Source: Malachius bipustulatus
Lineage: Eukaryota > Arthropoda > Insecta > Coleoptera > Melyridae
Direction of reading: 5' to 3'
DNA: 64,000 nucleotides
Assembly (NCBI GenBank): GCA_910589415.1
Contig: OU342633.1
Span: forward strand, 54,058,404 to 54,122,403
Shown here piece by piece: positions 61,160-64,000 of the stretch. Each line of letters begins with the position of its first letter. Position 1 is the first letter of the stretch. The position numbers and the translations under genes are program-made. The notes beneath the pieces were generated by a model, which saw only the letters and a program-made list of their open reading frames with translations, searched no databases and was not told the origin of the DNA.

Positions 61160-61796
61160 TATATGGGGTATTGTAAAAATTTCCTTTTGAATTTGCTTCA
61201 TTGGTGAAAAGTCATTGCGTGCAAAAGTCATTGACAGAATTCAATTCGCGGTGGAAAATCATCAGGAAGAACACACTGAAAACATTGCATAATATGTGAT
61301 ATGGATACAACTAATATTCCCTAAGAATTTTCCAAACAGTAAAATGGCTTATATTAAAAGTATTTGCAATTCTTCTAGTGAAAGTACCCGGATCCTCCTC
61401 TATCATGTCAAGCCCAGTGCAGTACCTACTCATTCTTTTATTCAGATTACATTATTAATTTGAAAAATATAAAAATTGGTTTTCACGTAAAATTTGTCTC
61501 GCCCTGTGTCTTCGAAATAAAGCGGATTTTCAAAAATTATCAAAGGACAAAATATTCTTACAGTAGTCAGAAACGACCCCTTGAATGTTACCCTATACAT
61601 TTAACTAACACCCTGTATAAGCAATAAGGAAATTTAGATTTCAGGTAAAGTAGAAATGAAAACTTAATGGCTTATCAAGTTAAACTCTGAACTTTTGTAA
61701 TTCGGATATTAATGAAGATAGTAACATAAAATATCTCTACACAATACAATCATATTAGTATCGATTATTTTAGTTCTTTAACAATAAGCACTTTCT

Positions 61797-62646
61797 TCAT
61801 TTTAACTTTGCGCTTAATTGCAATTTTCGTCAGTCAAATCAAACCAAAAGATATTACGTTTCATAATGTGGAAATAAAACCATGCGATAGATCTTGAAAT
61901 AAAATAACAATAGTAGAGGGTGAAAGAATTAAGGATTTTATTCCCAGAAATATCTCGTATGTTCATATTAGGGAACAACATATACCAATCCTGTATGAAA
62001 ATTTTTTTGGAGATATGGCTATGGTGAGACTTTTAAAATTGAATTATAATTCTATAAGTGAAATAAGACCAGGTAAGTCACGAAGGTAAACATGTGATAA
62101 AATATAACATTTAAATATTTAAAGGTGTGTTCACCGGATCGTCAAAGCTAGAGGTAATGAACTTGCGGCACAATAACATTAAAGAAGTAAAGGCTGGAGT
62201 GTTCAACAACTTGAACCTTACTGGTCTTTCGTTATCTTTCAATTCAGTGACGAAAATTGATAGCAGTGCTTTCGACAATATGCCTTCTCTTTACGAAATA
62301 TACTTAGATCACAACAAAATATCAACTTGGGACTCAAATTGGTTCCGAAACTGTCCCAAATTAATGATATCTGTAATTGACAATGAAATGAAATATTTAC
62401 CTAGCAAAGGATTTGCGGGTATGCTGGAAAAGATCAGATGCTCAGAGCGAAGATGATTCAATGGGCTGCTCACAAGAACATTTGGATTCGATAAGGAAAG
62501 TTAAAAAAGTTAAAGTAAGGGATAATAAAATTAACACTATAGAAAAGGATTTCTTGGATGGGATATACGCAAGGTACTTTTTGTTTGAAAACAATAATAT
62601 TGACTGTTTGGGGTTCTTATCACAGGCGCAATTATATTTTTACGAC
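61797..62646 (+). pseudogene. broken paralogue of the LRR gene
   Basis: It is homologous to the gene at 51727-52742 with the same intron position (exon 1 ends 62072, exon 2 starts 62125, phase 1). Lesions: the start codon region is replaced (GCACTTTCTTCATTTTAACT with no ATG in place); a TGA stands where the second N-cap cysteine codon should be (about 61898-61900); a 1-nt insertion in exon 2 (about 62425-62440) shifts the frame after GFAGMLEK; and the C-cap is missing because a BEL/Pao element begins at 62647. The upstream TATA-like box is also deleted. Repeats such as LEVMNLRHNNIKEV, GLSLSFNSVTKI and IYLDHNKIS remain readable, so the loss is recent relative to the duplication. Confidence 0.85.
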
Positions 62647-64000
62647 TGTCTAAGACGCCGGCGGTAGGGTACAGAAAACAGCTTTAGTTCCTGTAATTCC
62701 CAATAAACGCGGATTAATGACTAGTGGCGGTGTAGCGATAAATGCGGGTAAAAGAATTATATATTGATAAGGATAAGAAGTAATTAGGAAAAACAAGCGG
62801 GTACTTACAGTTTGGATAACGATAGCGAGCGTGCGGATAGTGCGGAGCGCGGAGCGATATTTTTGCGTGCGACCGTCTCGAAGTATATCTTGAATCTCCC
62901 TTCACCTGTAGGTTCTTCCTTCAGGGGTGCGGGGCGAGTATCGATGCGTCGTAGTGCACTCTGCCGTCCGGACCACAGGCGGGTGTAGGAACGGGAAATG
63001 AGGACGGAACATTACCGCCCACCAAAATTACAATGTAATTTTCCGAAAAAAAGTGAAGCGAATTTGCGAATTTGAAAAAAGACTATTAAAATAAAGATTT
63101 ACTTTGCAGCACTTGCGTAGCGAATAATAAGCGAAGAATGCGAATTAAATGTGAATTTCCTAAAACTTACAGCAGTTGCGATATTTACAAATTATAAATT
63201 GATAAGAGACTGCTCATTACTGACAGGGTAATGGGCAGAGCTTGACTAAGGGTCTTCGTAGAACCTTGTCGGCGAGTTTATGTTTCTGCGGAAGTAGATC
63301 AGGATGCTTGGCTTCCATAGACAAAGGGGAATGAACCAAACGACCACCTGCTCGAAATATCCTGTCAGCATCAATGAAAGGCGATAATTTCTGTAAATAT
63401 TTTGGGCACAACTGTCCCTTGCGTATCTGAGCAGTTTCAGATTTGAAATATGAGGACTGAACGTCCTTGACCCTGACCAGTAAGGCTTGGTGTAAATCAG
63501 CATCAGTTAAAGTGAGTGACTTTCGATCGTGTCCTCGAGCGTTCTGGACAAATCGAAACCAATATGCCAGGATGCGTTGTATTTTTAGTAGCGAAGAATG
63601 TTGAAGAAGTAAACGATCTACAATAGAAGTACTTACTTCAGCGAGTAAAGAAACGACCTTGCCCTCAGGCAGAGAGTCAGCGGAGATAGCGGAAACGAGA
63701 AGATCGTCAGGCCACATGGATGGCGGTTCTTTAAGCCAAGGAGGCCCCGCCCACCAAAGGGAACATGACAACAACAGCTCTTGCGAAAGACCTCGAGAAG
63801 CGGGATCAGCGGGATTGTCAGCTGACCTGACATGGCGCCAAGAGGCGTCGCAGAATGCGTGCAGTTGACACTCGACGAAAGATTGCGGTTTAAGACACCG
63901 ATTTATCTTTACGTGAGACAGCTGCGATAAAGAGACCTTATAGTTCTGCCATTGAGAACATATTTCAGCCGGCGGTAATTCATCCCAGCCCAATGCCAAA
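62647..64000 (-). mobile_element. BEL/Pao LTR retrotransposon, 3' end (LTR, polypurine tract, pol fragment)
   Basis: The 3' LTR is 62647-63011 (365 bp, TGTCTAAG...GGAACA on the plus strand, so TGT...ACA in both orientations). It holds a TATATAA box reading leftwards at about 62756-62762. A polypurine tract (GGTGGGCGGTAA on the minus strand, 63012-63023) abuts it. 63031-63216 has no recognised coding, and the pol fragment follows at 63217-63999. The 5-bp ACGAC at 62642-62646 is the expected target duplication; its partner lies outside the window. The element truncates the LRR pseudogene. Confidence 0.75.
63217..63999 (-). pseudogene. BEL/Pao pol fragment with RNase H core deleted
   Basis: The 260-codon frame is open but stitched together by deletions. 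It starts with ALGWDELPPAEICSQW of the Pao connection region and reaches LHAFCDAS, the first RNase H block with its catalytic Asp. It then jumps directly to WRHVRSADNPADPASRG, which normally comes well over 100 residues later. LWWAGPPWL and MWPDDLL follow, then the integrase zinc-binding start HPDLLPQKHKLADKVLRR, after which it departs from the family and stops. The integrase catalytic core is absent. The copy cannot move on its own. The reading frame continues beyond the right edge. Confidence 0.75.

Larger units (their letters stand above)
59545..61275 (-). mobile_element. Tc1/mariner-like transposase relic split by a later insertion
   Basis: On the minus strand, starting at about 61255, pieces read PDDFPPRIEFCQ, then, after skipping the 60020-61159 insertion, WVKENPNVALEDRFVH and FSLKVWVGIIIVGDWL (about 59895-60005). 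SPDFLWGQLKSLVY (about 59745-59790), DLINRIIACCNSKGIDPDVF (about 59680-59735) and QSMHEKTSGFLHPSR complete the C-terminal half. Order and motifs (W..ENP, SPDFLWG, the RI..AC helix) are those of a widespread insect DDE transposase of the IS630/Tc1/mariner group. Several frameshifts and stops are present. Copy A of the duplication keeps only its tail (about 51070-51175). Confidence 0.7.
59305..62620. repeat. segmental duplication, copy B
   Basis: This is the counterpart of 50801-52570. It is longer because it still has a larger transposase relic and a 1.14-kb foldback insertion. Similarity to copy A ends shortly before the BEL/Pao LTR at 62647. Confidence 0.85.

Noticed and set aside
62413..62667. 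Independent small gene in the second half of LRR copy B
   Set aside because: It is the shifted frame of the LRR pseudogene and runs into the BEL/Pao LTR.

Overview
The window looks like nuclear DNA from an insect. It is AT-rich, its short introns (53-56 bp) have GT-AG borders, and it carries the 3' end of a discs-large (dlg) gene, an arthropod-type gustatory receptor and a secreted leucine-rich-repeat gene in a dense background of insect-type transposons (Jockey/R1-like LINEs, BEL/Pao, Tc1/mariner-like, P-like, Harbinger-like MITEs, foldback elements). I cannot settle the order; a beetle or a hemipteran would both fit. No bacterial features, CRISPR arrays, rRNA genes or intact tRNA genes were seen.

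Layout. 0-2.1 kb: the last two coding exons of dlg on the minus strand (guanylate-kinase C-terminus ending [10 protein letters not shown]), with a possible first exon of another minus-strand gene at the left edge. 2.1-9.8 kb: intron or intergenic DNA with a LINE 3' end (5.7-6.9 kb), an inverted repeat and a cluster of CGTCA half-sites. 9.8-10.4 kb: three spliceable plus-strand exons that may be the 5' end of an unrecognised gene. 11.0-12.0 kb: a P-like element with a perfect 8-bp target duplication and a broken THAP domain. 12.5-14.0 kb: a foldback repeat and a LINE relic. 14.3-16.7 kb: a complete four-exon gustatory receptor gene on the minus strand, all introns phase 0. 16.7-50.8 kb: gene-poor, with LINE relics at 21, 28.7, 34, 39 and 49 kb, several inverted-repeat MITEs, and three copies of an 18-nt tRNA-His-type primer-binding site marking LTR-element leftovers.

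50.8-62.6 kb: a duplicated segment. Copy A holds an intact two-exon secreted LRR gene (51.7-52.7 kb). Copy B (59.3-62.6 kb) holds its dead paralogue, which has lost the TATA-like box and the start, has a stop at a cysteine codon and a frameshift, and is cut by a BEL/Pao element that runs to the right edge. Upstream of copy B lies a four-layer nest: duplicated segment, mariner-like transposase relic, 1.14-kb foldback element with TATA target duplication, and a 222-bp TG...CA insertion (probable solo LTR).

The genes do not form a pathway. dlg is a conserved cell-junction scaffold, whereas the receptor and the LRR pair are fast-evolving lineage genes. I found no convincing new multi-gene system. 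The most useful results are the fully spliced receptor, the fresh LRR duplication with a readable decay history, and the nested transposons.
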